A DNA stretch of 22,423 nucleotides from an uncultured Bacillus sp. (GTDB lineage Bacteria > Bacillota > Bacilli > Bacillales > DSM-1321), in assembly GCA_934215995.1 (NCBI GenBank), contig CAKQBC010000007.1:1-22423 (forward strand), in the 5' to 3' direction. Of this stretch, positions 1 to 7,641 are shown piece by piece. How positions within the stretch are numbered: the first letter of the stretch is position 1; each line of letters starts with the position of its first letter. The position numbers and the translations under genes were made by a program. Under the pieces are notes generated by a model that saw nothing but the letters and a program-made list of their open reading frames with translations, searched no databases and had not been told where the DNA came from.

Positions 1-527
1 GCAACGATCAGTCCGCGCTGGCCAAAGCCGACAGGGGCGATAATATCCATGATTCGTGTAGAAATATTGCGCTGGGTTGTTTCCAGCTTAATTTGCCGAT
101 CCGGGTATAGAGGCGTCAGCCCAGGGAAATGCACCCGCTCCTTGGCTGTTTCAGGGTCATCCCCGTTGACAGCTTCTACATGAAGCAAGCCGTAATATCT
201 TTCATTCTCCTTTGGAGGCCTAACTTTACCGGATACTTTATCCCCATTCCGCAAGTCGAAACGGCGGATTTGGGAAGCAGAAATATAAATGTCCTCAGAA
301 CTTGGAGAATAGTTGATCGGCCGCAGGAAACCGAAACCTTCCGACGGGATGATTTCAAGCACGCCTTCCATGAACAGAAGGCCATCCTGCTCGGCACGCG
401 CTTTCAAAATGGCAAAGATCAATTCTTTTTTTGTCAGTTTACTGTAGTAGGAAACTTTATATTCTTTCGCTAACTCATAAAGTTCCTTGAGCTTCATATG
501 CTCTAAATGGGAAATTGTTAAATTCAT
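1..527 (-). CDS. rho: Transcription termination factor Rho, N-terminal part (cut by window edge)
   Basis: Rho is the homohexameric RNA-dependent ATPase/helicase that ends transcription of untranslated RNA. About 175 residues are present, starting MNLTISHLEHMKLKELYELA, which is the Rho N-terminal helical domain (about 1-45). It is followed by the cold-shock-like primary RNA-binding domain (about 50-120), with EGFGFLRPINYSPSSEDIYIS and the basic stretch KVRPPKENERYYGLL. The window stops at VGFGQRGLIVA, just before the expected Walker A motif, so the ATPase core lies outside. The chosen ATG (525-527) gives an N-terminus aligning with B. subtilis Rho as I recall it; the ribosome site upstream (GAGTGGTG) is weak. 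The gene follows glpX but has its own promoter and a long leader. Identity is certain; only the exact start is slightly open. Confidence 0.97.
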   Translation of the reverse strand, partial: MNLTISHLEHMKLKELYELAKEYKVSYYSKLTKKELIFAILKARAEQDGLLFMEGVLEIIPSEGFGFLRPINYSPSSEDIYISASQIRRFDLRNGDKVSGKVRPPKENERYYGLLHVEAVNGDDPETAKERVHFPGLTPLYPDRQIKLETTQRNISTRIMDIIAPVGFGQRGLIV

Positions 528-821
528 TTGTACACCACTCTTTATTGTAATTACAAGCATCATTGGCTTTTCATCAGAAAAATAAAGGATAAACAAAAAG
601 TCACTCACATGCTCCGCTTAAGACTTCATGGCCGCAACTTGGCCATCAGCAACATGGGCTGGCCCTTAGTTTGCTTTGGGACCGCCAATTGCCGCACTAT
701 TTTCAATTGTTGGCAGAGCCTGTTTGGTAAGAAGATTAAACTGAAGGAAATCGCCAAATATCATTTGAAGATTTGAGGTTTTTTGCAGACTTAAATAGTT
801 AGGGAAACCTGTACTCTTTTC
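528..821 (-). promoter_or_regulatory. Long 5' leader of rho
   Basis: About 290 nt separate the predicted transcription start (near 815) from the rho start codon. I see no intrinsic terminator or known riboswitch in it. It holds a 32-codon open frame (666-764) and, on the minus strand, a C-rich patch around 600-690 (GGCGGTCCC, GGGCCAGCCC, GATGGCCAAG, GCGGCCATG). B. subtilis rho is known to be autoregulated by Rho acting in a leader of similar length, so this leader is a plausible site for the same control. That function is inference. Confidence 0.55.
666..764 (-). CDS. Possible 32-residue upstream ORF in the rho leader
   Basis: An open frame runs from ATG at 762-764 to TAA at 666-668. It begins MIFGDFLQFNLLTKQAL and ends IGGPKAN. 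It lies wholly inside the rho leader. There is no good Shine-Dalgarno upstream (the sequence before ATG is CTCAAATCTTCAA), so translation is doubtful. No similarity is recognised. E. coli has an unrelated short leader peptide before rho (rhoL), which makes the arrangement worth noting but proves nothing. It may be a chance frame. Confidence 0.25.
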   Translation of the reverse strand: MIFGDFLQFNLLTKQALPTIENSAAIGGPKAN

Positions 822-850
822 ATTTTACTTTCATAATGAAAATTGTTCAA
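822..850 (-). promoter_or_regulatory. Sigma-A promoter of rho
   Basis: The minus strand reads TTGAAC (845-850), a 17-bp spacer, then TAAAAT (822-827). This is close to the TTGACA-17-TATAAT consensus. Transcription would start near 815 and give a leader of about 290 nt, so rho is expected to have its own unit. Confidence 0.7.
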
Positions 851-976
851 CATATAGTCCTTGCCCGCTCCGGCAGCTTACGTTCCTTTACCCATTTTAA
901 ACCGCTTTTATTAAACATCGTCTATTTTACTTAAAAATATTCAAAAAATAAACATTTTTTTGAGCTCGCTTGAAAA

Positions 977-994
977 GGGCAGCCGCGACTGCCC
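977..994 (-). terminator. Second copy of the glpX-terminator core hairpin
   Basis: GGGCAG and CTGCCC pair around loop CCGCGA, identical over 18 bp to the core of the glpX terminator at 1231-1248. One more A-T pair extends the stem. On the minus strand it is followed by CTTTTC, so it could act as a weak back-up terminator. The flanks do not match those of the other copy. Confidence 0.45.
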
Positions 995-997
995 TCT

Positions 998-1184
998 CAG
1001 ACTGTTGACAAACGCTCGCATTCTTCGTTGCTTGCCCGGCTCGTCCGCTCATGAGGTGAACAGGATGTTTATCACGTAAGCGTTGTCGCAGGACGCGACG
1101 CTTTTAGCTTACGTTCTTTGAATGTTCTACTCGCGTCTTCGCCGGTCTGCGCGCCTCGACTGACAAGCGTTTTCAATCAGTCTG
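998..1184. repeat. Structured intergenic element with imperfect 19-bp inverted ends
   Basis: The left end (998-1016, CAGACTGTTGACAAACGCT) matches the reverse complement of the right end (1166-1184, CAGACTGATTGAAAACGCT) with one gap on each side. Inside is a long hairpin: ACGTAAGC (1074-1081) pairs with GCTTACGT (1107-1114), and GTCGC (1085-1089) with GCGAC (1095-1099) around loop AGGAC. There is no credible ORF. Size (187 bp), inverted ends and internal structure fit a non-autonomous or REP-like repeat, or a structured RNA. I cannot show from one window that it is repeated in the genome. Confidence 0.5.
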
Positions 1185-1220
1185 ATGTGCAACAATAAAA
1201 ACAATGCTTACAATTAGTGC

Positions 1221-1258
1221 CAAAGAGAAAGGGCAGCCGCGACTGCCCTTTCTCTTTG
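1221..1258 (-). terminator. Intrinsic terminator of glpX
   Basis: A perfect 16-bp stem (1221-1236 with 1243-1258) encloses loop CCGCGA and lies 15 bp past the glpX stop codon. The 3' arm on the minus strand is U-rich (CCCTTTCTCTTTG), although no clean U-run follows the stem. Being fully symmetric, it could act in both directions. Confidence 0.8.
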
Positions 1259-1273
1259 CAGACAAATTCAGTT

Positions 1274-2248
1274 TTATAGATCGCTTCCGCCCAATACGAG
1301 ATTCGGTTTTTTCTTCAGGCTGTGCCGTCCGTCGATAAAGCGGACCGTTCCGGACTTCGCACGCATGACGATTGATTGGGTTTCCCCGTAGTTGGCCTTG
1401 AATTGGACGCCCCGGAGCAATTCGCCGTCCGTTACGCCGGTTGCCGCAAAGATCGCATCGTCCCCTTTTACAAGGTCGTCCATGCGGAGGATTTTGCTGC
1501 AGTCCAGCCCCATCGCTACACAGCGATCCAGTTCGCCATCGTTTTGCGGGAGAAGCTTGCCCTGTATTTCACCGCCCAGGCATTTCAAGGCAACCGCAGC
1601 CAGTACTCCCTCAGGAGCTCCGCCGGAGCCGAACAATATATCAACGCCCGTTTGGTCGAATGCTGTATTGATGGCACCTGCAACGTCCCCATCATTGATC
1701 AGCTTAATGCGCACCCCTGCCGAACGAAGCTGCTCGATGATTGCTTCATGGCGCGGACGATTCAGAATGGTCGCCACTACATCCTCTATATCTTTATTCT
1801 TTGCCTTTGCGACTGCCCGGACGTTATCCATGACAGGCGCCTCTATATCGACCATACCTACCGCCTCTGGCCCGACTGCTATTTTATCCATATACATATC
1901 GGGGGCATGCAAAAGGTTTCCGTGATCGGCTACCGCCAATACAGCCAACGCATTCCATCCGCCCGATGCAACAATATTCGTTCCTTCCAGCGGATCGACA
2001 GCCACATCCACCCGCGGCCCATATCCAGTTCCAAGTCTTTCCCCTATATAAAGCATCGGGGCTTCATCCATTTCACCTTCACCTATAACAACCGTCCCCT
2101 TCATCGGGACAGTATCAAATACATTCCTCATGGCTGTGGTTGCAGCGCCATCTGCTTCGTCTTTTTTCCCTCGCCCCATCCAGCGTGCAGAAGCCAGTGC
2201 AGCTGCTTCCGTAACACGGACAAGTTCCATTGATAAACTTCTTTCCAC
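1274..2248 (-). CDS. glpX: Fructose-1,6-bisphosphatase, class II (GlpX)
   Basis: Hydrolyses fructose-1,6-bisphosphate to fructose-6-phosphate in gluconeogenesis (cytosol). The 324-residue protein carries class II FBPase motifs: [15 protein letters not shown] (metal and acid residues), DPLEGTN in the Li-sensitive phosphatase fold, NDGDVAGAI and [16 protein letters not shown]. It matches B. subtilis GlpX (YwjI) almost end to end. An in-frame ATG lies six bases upstream, but its GGAGG would be only 2 bases away. The GTG at 2246-2248 has GGAGG at 8 bases and gives the usual N-terminus [16 protein letters not shown], so I place the start there. It is followed by its own terminator and preceded by the murA terminator, so it is probably monocistronic. 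It complements the neighbouring fbaA and tal in hexose/pentose phosphate flow. Confidence 0.96.
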   Translation of the reverse strand: MERSLSMELVRVTEAAALASARWMGRGKKDEADGAATTAMRNVFDTVPMKGTVVIGEGEMDEAPMLYIGERLGTGYGPRVDVAVDPLEGTNIVASGGWNALAVLAVADHGNLLHAPDMYMDKIAVGPEAVGMVDIEAPVMDNVRAVAKAKNKDIEDVVATILNRPRHEAIIEQLRSAGVRIKLINDGDVAGAINTAFDQTGVDILFGSGGAPEGVLAAVALKCLGGEIQGKLLPQNDGELDRCVAMGLDCSKILRMDDLVKGDDAIFAATGVTDGELLRGVQFKANYGETQSIVMRAKSGTVRFIDGRHSLKKKPNLVLGGSDL

Positions 2249-2294
2249 TTGCATTACCTCCAGAGCCGTAATAAGTATGTCATAATGTATTTTA

Positions 2295-2303
2295 ATTATA
2301 ACA
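2295..2303 (-). promoter_or_regulatory. Possible extended -10 promoter of glpX
   Basis: The minus strand reads TGTTATAAT, an extended -10 element (TGn-TATAAT) about 45 bp upstream of the GTG start. No good -35 hexamer sits 17 bp upstream, as is common for extended -10 promoters. Confidence 0.45.
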
Positions 2304-2410
2304 CATTAGCCGGAATAGTGACGTAATTTTCTCTATAATTGCATTTCCATCGTTTACAATTTCTTGTACAGCTGCTCTCGAAATATCCTCATCACCGTAA
2401 AATGAGGCAT

Positions 2411-2452
2411 AAAAAAACCCTTGAAAGGCAGTTTGCAATTGCCTTTCAAGGG
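2411..2452 (-). terminator. Intrinsic terminator of murA
   Basis: A perfect 13-bp stem (CCCTTGAAAGGCA at 2418-2430 with its complement at 2440-2452) encloses a 9-nt loop. On the minus strand it is followed by seven U residues (2411-2417). It starts about 8 bases after the murA stop codon. Confidence 0.92.
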
Positions 2453-2459
2453 GGTATCA

Positions 2460-3743
2460 TTAGCTTTTCAGTTGCTCCAGTTCTTCATTCGACAGCTTTT
2501 CACGCCAAATCGTCGCTCCAAGGCCGCTTAGCTTTTCAACAAGGTGGCTGTAGCCTCTGTCGATATGGTCGACGCCGGTGATTTCTGTAATGCCTTCAGC
2601 CATCAGGCCGGCAATCACAAGCGCTGCACCGGCACGCAAATCACTCGCTTTGACCTTAGCGCCCTGAAGCCGGACAGGCCCGTTGATGATGGCTGACCTG
2701 CCTTCGACTTTTATGTTGGCATTCATTCTTCGGAGTTCGTCTATATGTTTGAACCGTGCGCCATATATGGTATCCGTCACCACGCTTGAACCATGCGCTT
2801 TCGTCAGCAGCGCCGTGAATGGCTGCTGTAGGTCCGTCGCGAAACCTGGATATACAAGCGTCTTCACATCGACACCCTTCATTTTCTCTTCAGGCTCAAC
2901 ATAGATCTGATCATCCCTTGTCTCGATGGCCACTCCCATTTCGCGCAGCTTAGCGATCAAGGATTCCAAATGCTGAGGGATGACGTTATCAATCAGGACG
3001 CCTTCTCCGACTGCAGCTGACATAATCATATACGTTCCCGCTTCAATCCGATCGGGGATAATCGTATGGCGGCAGCCATTCAGCTCCTCTACCCCATCTA
3101 TGCGGATGATATCTGTCCCGGCTCCTTTTATCTTGGCTCCCATATTGGTCAGAAGGGTCGCTACATCGATTATTTCCGGCTCTTTGGCGGCGTTCTCAAT
3201 CACCGTACGGCCTTTTGCCATCACGGCTGCAAACATAATATTGATTGTCGCCCCTACGCTCACAACATCCAAATATATTCTCGCACCCCTAAGCTCATCA
3301 GCACGCAGGTAAATAGCGCCCTGTTCGTTTGTCACCTGCGCCCCAAGAGCTTCAAACCCTTTTATATGCTGGTCAATCGTCCGGGGTCCCAGGTAACAGC
3401 CGCCCGGCAGCCCGATGACAGCTTTTTTGAAGCGGCCGAGCATAGCGCCCATCAAGTAGTAGGATGCCCTTAATTTTTTGACCTTCCCGTTCGGCAAAGG
3501 CATCGGAACCATTGCACTCGGATCGACCGTCATCACATCGCCATCAAAGGAAACGTCCCCTCCAATCTCTTCCAGCAAACTTTTTAACAGCGCAACATCT
3601 GAAATGTCAGGCAAACCTTCTATCGTTACAGGAGATCCAGCCAAAATGGTAGCGGGAATCAGGGCCACAGCGCTGTTTTTCGCTCCACTCACCCTGATTG
3701 TCCCCTTTAGCGGATATCCTCCGGCAATTTTTAGCTTGTCCAT
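2460..3743 (-). CDS. murAB: UDP-N-acetylglucosamine 1-carboxyvinyltransferase 2 (MurA2/MurZ type)
   Basis: Transfers enolpyruvyl from PEP to UDP-GlcNAc, the first committed step of peptidoglycan synthesis, and is the fosfomycin target. The 427-residue protein has the two-lobed EPSP-synthase/MurA fold. Visible motifs are SGAKNS (K22, N23) and the mobile-loop [11 protein letters not shown] with catalytic Cys116. Others are the UDP-GlcNAc-binding region [20 protein letters not shown] and [16 protein letters not shown]. Low-GC Gram-positives carry two MurA paralogues; the position next to tal and fbaA is that of the B. subtilis second copy (MurAB/MurZ). The start at 3741-3743 has AAGGGAG at 6 bases; longer in-frame extensions (to 3857) lack support. 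It ends at a strong terminator. Confidence 0.96.
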   Translation of the reverse strand: MDKLKIAGGYPLKGTIRVSGAKNSAVALIPATILAGSPVTIEGLPDISDVALLKSLLEEIGGDVSFDGDVMTVDPSAMVPMPLPNGKVKKLRASYYLMGAMLGRFKKAVIGLPGGCYLGPRTIDQHIKGFEALGAQVTNEQGAIYLRADELRGARIYLDVVSVGATINIMFAAVMAKGRTVIENAAKEPEIIDVATLLTNMGAKIKGAGTDIIRIDGVEELNGCRHTIIPDRIEAGTYMIMSAAVGEGVLIDNVIPQHLESLIAKLREMGVAIETRDDQIYVEPEEKMKGVDVKTLVYPGFATDLQQPFTALLTKAHGSSVVTDTIYGARFKHIDELRRMNANIKVEGRSAIINGPVRLQGAKVKASDLRAGAALVIAGLMAEGITEITGVDHIDRGYSHLVEKLSGLGATIWREKLSNEELEQLKS

Positions 3744-3788
3744 AATTAACTCCCTTCCATTCTGCGAAGTCATCCTATACCCAGTTTC

Positions 3789-3817
3789 ATTATATACCTT
3801 TATTTTCCAACATAAAA
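3789..3817 (-). promoter_or_regulatory. Possible sigma-A promoter of murA
   Basis: A perfect -10 (TATAAT on the minus strand, 3789-3794) lies 45 bp upstream of the murA start. The hexamer 17 bp upstream (TTTTAT, 3812-3817) is a poor -35, so the exact promoter is uncertain. Confidence 0.4.
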
Positions 3818-3927
3818 ATCTATTCACTGACATTTTCTTTAGTATTAGTGTACACAAAAATCAAAAAGTCATGTAACGATATGATAAATTATTTCAGGAA
3901 AATGATATTTTTTTACAATAATCCATT

Positions 3928-3958
3928 CGATCGCCTGCATTTTTCATACAGGCAATCG
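3928..3958 (-). other. Stem-loop in the murA upstream region
   Basis: CGATCGCCTG (3928-3937) pairs with CAGGCAATCG (3949-3958) with one G-U pair around an 11-nt loop. No U-run follows, so it is not a standard terminator. It lies between the tal terminator and the murA promoter. Apart from these elements, the 358-bp murA-tal spacer shows nothing I can name. Confidence 0.45.
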
Positions 3959-3985
3959 TATAATCCACAGGTTATCCTTTCCTGC

Positions 3986-4022
3986 AAAAATAAGCCACAG
4001 ACTGCCATTGGCCTGTGGCTTA
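3986..4022 (-). terminator. Intrinsic terminator of tal
   Basis: A perfect 10-bp stem (TAAGCCACAG at 3991-4000 with CTGTGGCTTA at 4013-4022) is followed on the minus strand by five U residues (3986-3990). It lies about 80 bases past the tal stop. Confidence 0.85.
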
Positions 4023-4101
4023 CTTTCTTCCGCGTCCGGAGGCTGTCAACCCACTTCGGAATGAGGATTAACAGCCGGCGAACACTCTTATATTCTGATC
4101 A

Positions 4102-4755
4102 TCATCCGTTTTGATTGGCTTTCTCCCAGTCCGAAAGGAAAGCAGCGATTCCTTTATCTGTTAAAGGATGCGCGAATAGAGACAGGATTACCTTGTATGG
4201 GACTGTCGCTATATCAGCACCGCTCAATGCCGCTTCCGTAATGTGCATCGGGTGGCGTATGGATGCCGCAATAATTTCTGTCTCGATATTGTGGATGTCA
4301 AATATGGCTGCGATGTCAGAGATAAGCGTGACACCGTTCTGGCCAATGTCATCCAGTCTGCCAAGGAACGGAGACACATAGGAAGCTCCTGCTCTTGCTG
4401 CAAGCAATGCCTGGTTTGCATTGAAGATCAACGTTACATTCGTTTTGATGCCTTCTTTTTTGAAGGTGCTGACCGCTTTTAGGCCATCCGGGGTCATCGG
4501 CACTTTTACAGTAACATTTGGGCTGATGGCGGCCAATTCCCGGCCTTCCTTAACCATACCTTCATAATCGGTAGCAATTACCTCTGCACTGACTGAACCT
4601 TCGACTAAAGTTGCAATTTCCTTAATCCTGTCATGGAAGGAAACATCTTTTTCTTTCGCCACTAATGACGGGTTAGTTGTTACCCCCGCTAGTATGCCAA
4701 GTTGGTGGGCTTCTTTAATTTCGTCAATATTTGCTGTGTCGATAAAAAACTTCAT
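4102..4755 (-). CDS. tal: Transaldolase, short (TalC/FSA) family
   Basis: Moves a dihydroxyacetone unit between sugar phosphates in the non-oxidative pentose phosphate pathway. The 217-residue single-domain barrel starts [20 protein letters not shown] and has [12 protein letters not shown], the Schiff-base lysine region NVTVKVPMT (Lys84), [27 protein letters not shown] and IAASIRHP. It matches B. subtilis YwjH. The related F6P aldolases share these motifs; the Bacillus context favours transaldolase. The start at 4753-4755 is supported by homology and an AAGGGA-type site. The upstream in-frame ATG (to 4833) sits directly against its GGAGGGG and adds an unconserved basic tail. No convincing promoter is visible in the 181-bp gap upstream. 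Confidence 0.93.
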   Translation of the reverse strand: MKFFIDTANIDEIKEAHQLGILAGVTTNPSLVAKEKDVSFHDRIKEIATLVEGSVSAEVIATDYEGMVKEGRELAAISPNVTVKVPMTPDGLKAVSTFKKEGIKTNVTLIFNANQALLAARAGASYVSPFLGRLDDIGQNGVTLISDIAAIFDIHNIETEIIAASIRHPMHITEAALSGADIATVPYKVILSLFAHPLTDKGIAAFLSDWEKANQNG

Positions 4756-4936
4756 TCTTTTCCGTCCCTTCTCTGATTGGTGAGTAGAATAGAACTTCAG
4801 TCCGCCAGTTTTTCCCTCCGGCTTTCTAAGCATCCCCTCCGGATAAACTACTATAAATATAACAAATATACGGAAAATTTGTTAGTATTTCATTTCAGGC
4901 GATAAAAACAACACAGCTTCACCTGAAGGACAGACC

Positions 4937-5752
4937 CTACATATACCATTGAAGATAATTCGTAAGTTGCTCCAGCATTGAATTCATTGCAATCCTTGTG
5001 ATGAAATATACGACAATCCCAGTCATCACATATGTTGCCATTATCGCATAAAGAGGATCCAGGCCTTTTTTGGCCGCTTTCCCATGGCGCAGAATAATCG
5101 CTGCAGGCAGCAAGTAAAGTGCGCCGACAAGACCGAGGCTAAGGATATAAACGGATCCGCCCATTCCGGCCAAAGCCAGGATCTCAGCAACGAGAACAAC
5201 CAAAGACATCGGGATCAGCATGGAACCATACTCGGAAAATATGTCGGATAAACGGATGGTCTTTTTCCATAGCCGAACAGCCGCCCAAATGAACATAGAC
5301 AATAATGCCAATAAGCATAAAAGGAAGAAGAATGGCTTCATTACATAGGCTGAAACAGATATGTCCATGTCCAGCTCTCCTCCAAACCCGGACATCATGA
5401 GGCCGAAGGACACGAGCAGGCTTTTCACATATGCGTACACAACGAGTGGCACAAGCAATGAGAAAGCAATCATTGAAATAGCTGCCACTACGATGCTTTC
5501 CTTCTTGCCGCCTGCTTCCCCCGCTTGGACAAATGGACTTTTAATGCTTCTGATGCAATGCTCGAGATACCAGTTCCCGGCCCCTTTCTCCGCTTGGCGG
5601 GATACAGCATTCACTTCAGCATGGCCTGTCTCTTTTTCCACTTCCTCCGCTTTCACAGCGTCAGCCTGACACTTCTCCTCATTGAGCGGCGCACCGCAAT
5701 GCCCGCAATATTTTCCTTGATCGCATTCTTTTTGGCAATTAGGACATAACAT
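4937..5752 (-). CDS. Zinc-ribbon multi-pass membrane protein of unknown function
   Basis: The 271-residue protein starts MLCPNCQKECDQGKYCGHCG, a four-cysteine zinc ribbon (C3, C6, C16, C19). A charged linker (about 25-65) follows, then about five or six hydrophobic segments (around IVVAAISMIAFSLLVPLVVY, FFFLLCLLALLSMFIWAAV, LIPMSLVVLVAEILALAG, YILSLGLVGALYLLPAAII and IMATYVMTGIVVYFITRI). This zinc-ribbon plus membrane layout occurs in poorly characterised Firmicutes proteins, some with Yip1-like domains; I cannot name a function. The ATG at 5750-5752 has AGAGGGAG at 8 bases; a GTG nine bases upstream overlaps that site and is unlikely. The gene sits between tal and fbaA, where B. subtilis as I recall has none, so it looks like a lineage-specific addition. 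Confidence 0.85.
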   Translation of the reverse strand: MLCPNCQKECDQGKYCGHCGAPLNEEKCQADAVKAEEVEKETGHAEVNAVSRQAEKGAGNWYLEHCIRSIKSPFVQAGEAGGKKESIVVAAISMIAFSLLVPLVVYAYVKSLLVSFGLMMSGFGGELDMDISVSAYVMKPFFFLLCLLALLSMFIWAAVRLWKKTIRLSDIFSEYGSMLIPMSLVVLVAEILALAGMGGSVYILSLGLVGALYLLPAAIILRHGKAAKKGLDPLYAIMATYVMTGIVVYFITRIAMNSMLEQLTNYLQWYM

Positions 5753-5803
5753 ATAAATCACTCCCTCTATTGAAAGTGGCCCTCCTGCAGCATACAGGGG
5801 CGC

Positions 5804-5827
5804 TTTTTATACTTCTAAGTATAAAAA
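5804..5827. promoter_or_regulatory. 24-bp perfect palindrome before the zinc-ribbon gene, candidate operator
   Basis: TTTTTATACTT (5804-5814) and AAGTATAAAAA (5817-5827) are exact inverted arms around a CT centre. It lies between the predicted promoter and the ribosome site of the zinc-ribbon membrane gene. The two-base centre is too tight for an RNA hairpin loop without opening pairs, so a dimeric repressor site is more likely than a terminator. The binding protein is unknown. Confidence 0.45.
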
Positions 5828-5850
5828 TTAAGTTTTCTGAAACAGAAAGG

Positions 5851-5879
5851 ATTATATGTCTTTTCAAGGAATTGTTCAG
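5851..5879 (-). promoter_or_regulatory. Possible promoter of the zinc-ribbon membrane gene
   Basis: A perfect TATAAT (minus strand, 5851-5856) has the weak hexamer CTGAAC 17 bp upstream (5874-5879). It lies just after the fbaA terminator, as expected for an independent unit. A small dyad TTTCTG-AAA-CAGAAA (5834-5848) overlaps the start region. Confidence 0.45.
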
Positions 5880-5902
5880 ATATTTCCCTTATTTAAAACG
5901 GC

Positions 5903-5934
5903 AAAAAAGCCACCCCTGGGCGGGATGGCTTTTT
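5903..5934 (-). terminator. Intrinsic terminator of fbaA
   Basis: GCCATCCC and GGGGTGGC (minus strand, 5909-5929) pair with one U-G around loop GCCCA, followed by six U residues (5903-5908). It begins about 15 bases after the fbaA stop codon. Confidence 0.9.
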
Positions 5935-5949
5935 AGTAAGCAAAAATGA

Positions 5950-6807
5950 TTAAGCTTTGCCGTTAGAACCGAATTCACGGATTTTGCCGATTACAGTCGC
6001 TTTGATTGCTTCGCGGCCTGGAACCATGTATTTACGTGGATCGTAAGCTTCAGAATCAGCAGCCAACACTTCACGTACTTTTTGAGTGAATGCAATTTGG
6101 TTTTCAGTGTTTACGTTGATTTTTGAAGTACCAAGAGAAATAGATCTTTGGATATCCGCTAAAGGAATACCAGTTCCTCCGTGCAATACAAGCGGCATGT
6201 TTGTAAGGTTTTTGATTTCTTCCATTTCAGCGAAACCAAGGTTTGGTTCACCTTTGTATGGTCCGTGTACTGAACCTAAAGCTGGAGCTAGGCAGTCGAT
6301 GCCTGTTTTCTCAACTAGTTCTTTACACTCTTGCGGATCAGCATAGATTACGCCTTCAGCGACAACGTCGTCCTCTTGGCCTCCTACAGTCCCTAGTTCT
6401 GCTTCAACAGAAACACCTTTAGCGTGAGCATATTCAACAACAGCTTTTGTTGTTTCAACGTTCTCTTCGAATGGGTGGTGGGAAGCATCGATCATTACAG
6501 ATGTGAAACCTGCATCGATTGCTTGTTTACATTTATCGAAAGAAGAACCGTGGTCAAGGTGGATTGCAACTGGAACAGTGATGTTCATGTCTTCAAGAAG
6601 ACCTTGAACCATCATTACAACTGTTTTGAATCCGCCCATATGACGAGCAGCACCCTCAGAAACCCCAAGGATTACCGGTGATTTTTCTTCTTCTGCAGCA
6701 GCAAGGATTCCTTGAGTCCATTCAAGGTTGTTGATGTTGAATTGACCTACTGCGTATTTACCTTCTAATGCTTTGTTAAGCATTTCTGTCATTGAAACTA
6801 AAGGCAT
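5950..6807 (-). CDS. fbaA: Fructose-bisphosphate aldolase, class II
   Basis: Zinc-dependent reversible cleavage of fructose-1,6-bisphosphate to DHAP and glyceraldehyde-3-phosphate in glycolysis/gluconeogenesis. The 285-residue length equals B. subtilis FbaA. Seen are [10 protein letters not shown] near the N-terminus, the catalytic/metal region [12 protein letters not shown] (Asp84, His85), [38 protein letters not shown] with a zinc-binding His, [12 protein letters not shown] with another zinc His, and the phosphate-binding SKINVNTEN. The start is certain: AAGGAGG lies 7 bases before ATG (6805-6807). It has its own promoter (6941-6969), a structured leader and a strong terminator, so it is a single-gene unit next to spo0F. 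Confidence 0.97.
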   Translation of the reverse strand: MPLVSMTEMLNKALEGKYAVGQFNINNLEWTQGILAAAEEEKSPVILGVSEGAARHMGGFKTVVMMVQGLLEDMNITVPVAIHLDHGSSFDKCKQAIDAGFTSVMIDASHHPFEENVETTKAVVEYAHAKGVSVEAELGTVGGQEDDVVAEGVIYADPQECKELVEKTGIDCLAPALGSVHGPYKGEPNLGFAEMEEIKNLTNMPLVLHGGTGIPLADIQRSISLGTSKINVNTENQIAFTQKVREVLAADSEAYDPRKYMVPGREAIKATVIGKIREFGSNGKA

Positions 6808-6840
6808 TATATTTCCTCCTTAATGTTGAACTGTTCACAC

Positions 6841-6888
6841 TGCCTTTTACAGCAGAGTTCCCATATTAGAATGTTTCCGTAAAAGGCA
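6841..6888 (-). other. Stem-loop in the fbaA 5' leader
   Basis: TGCCTTTTAC (6841-6850) and GTAAAAGGCA (6879-6888) form a perfect 10-bp stem around a 28-nt loop, midway between the predicted start site (about 6934) and the ribosome site. A second short dyad, TGAAC-T-GTTCA (6827-6837), stands directly before the AAGGAGG. Neither has a U-run. They may stabilise the mRNA or bind a regulator; this is inference. Confidence 0.5.
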
Positions 6889-6940
6889 AAAGCTTATTCA
6901 TCATAAATTACCTGCAAGGATAACATTTATTCCATCTCTC

Positions 6941-6969
6941 AGAATACCAATACTTCGTTGAATTCTCAA
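6941..6969 (-). promoter_or_regulatory. Sigma-A promoter of fbaA
   Basis: The minus strand reads TTGAGA (6964-6969), a 17-bp spacer and TATTCT (6941-6946). Transcription would start near 6934, giving a leader of about 125 nt. With the leader stem-loops and the spo0F 3' region, this accounts for most of the 372-bp spo0F-fbaA gap. Confidence 0.75.
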
Positions 6970-7072
6970 GGTGTTCGGAGAGTAAGGAAGATTTTTCTGT
7001 TCATTTATTTCAATTGTTTGTCATTTGTTAGAATTGCGGGAAAATACTTTAGACTATTACCCTTTTATTTGG

Positions 7073-7095
7073 AAAAAATAACGCACTCCTGCATT
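7073..7095 (-). terminator. Weak terminator-like hairpin after spo0F
   Basis: AATGCA and TGCGTT (minus strand) form a 6-bp stem with one U-G pair and a GGAG loop, followed by A and six U residues (7073-7078). The stem is short, so readthrough from spo0F into fbaA is possible. Confidence 0.35.
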
Positions 7096-7179
7096 TTTGT
7101 CCTGTTGCCTATAGCATTCCCTCCGTGATCCCCTGAGTAATCGGCCCTCATTACTGCTGTCCGTTTAAGCTGGCAGCCT

Positions 7180-7548
7180 CTACATGGAGACCGGAAGATA
7201 TTTTTTGGCAGCCGTCCGGATATCATCGATGTCGAATGGCTTCGCAAAATGGGCAAGGGCTCCAAGCTCTTTGGCCTTCTGGATCATATCCAGTTCGCCA
7301 TAAGCCGTCATGATGATAACTGATATGGTTTCATCATATTCCTTGATTCTTTTGAGGATTTCAATTCCATCCATCCCGGGAATTTTCATATCCAAAAGCA
7401 CGAGGTCCGGCCTGTCCTTTTTGACGATTTCAAGCCCTTGCATGCCATTGGCTGCCTGGTATGTAGTATACCCCTCCTTCTGGAGAACTTCATTCAATAG
7501 AATCCGTATGCCGAACTGATCATCCACTATCAGGATTTTTCCACTCAT
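7180..7548 (-). CDS. spo0F: Sporulation phosphorelay response regulator Spo0F
   Basis: A single-domain response regulator that takes phosphate from sporulation kinases (KinA-E type) and passes it to Spo0B and then Spo0A; it is also the target of Rap phosphatases. The 122-residue receiver has no output domain. Key residues are visible: acidic pair Asp10-Asp11, phosphorylation site Asp53 in [13 protein letters not shown], Thr81 in [12 protein letters not shown] and Lys103 in HFAKPFD. Residues [11 protein letters not shown] (12-22) form the helix that contacts Spo0B, Rap and kinases and are almost the same as in B. subtilis. ATG (7546-7548) follows AGAGGGA. It lies divergent from ywjG and upstream of fbaA, as in B. 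subtilis. This gene marks the host as a spore former. Confidence 0.97.
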   Translation of the reverse strand: MSGKILIVDDQFGIRILLNEVLQKEGYTTYQAANGMQGLEIVKKDRPDLVLLDMKIPGMDGIEILKRIKEYDETISVIIMTAYGELDMIQKAKELGALAHFAKPFDIDDIRTAAKKYLPVSM

Positions 7549-7613
7549 ACTATTCCCTCTTTCTTAAGGTAAATTGGTTGTACATATGAAAAACGGGCGG
7601 TTTCCCGCTGCAT

Positions 7614-7641
7614 GTATTCGCATCCGGTCGCATCTTCCTTT
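7614..7641 (-). promoter_or_regulatory. Possible sigma-H promoter of spo0F
   Basis: The minus strand reads AAAGGAAGA (7633-7641) and GAAT (7616-7619), resembling the sigma-H elements RnAGGAwww and RnnGAAT; the spacing is one base short of ideal. spo0F has a sigma-H promoter in B. subtilis. It overlaps the ywjG promoter on the other strand. I found no clear Spo0A box (TTGTCGAA-like) here. Confidence 0.4.

Noticed and set aside
1376..2233. Plus-strand open frame of 285 codons
   Set aside because: It lies entirely antisense to glpX, whose product matches the family along its whole length; the antisense frame has no ribosome site or recognisable domain.
3961..3980. DnaA-box-like TAATCCACA near the tal terminator
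   Set aside because: One mismatch to TTATCCACA, single copy, no cluster and no origin genes nearby.
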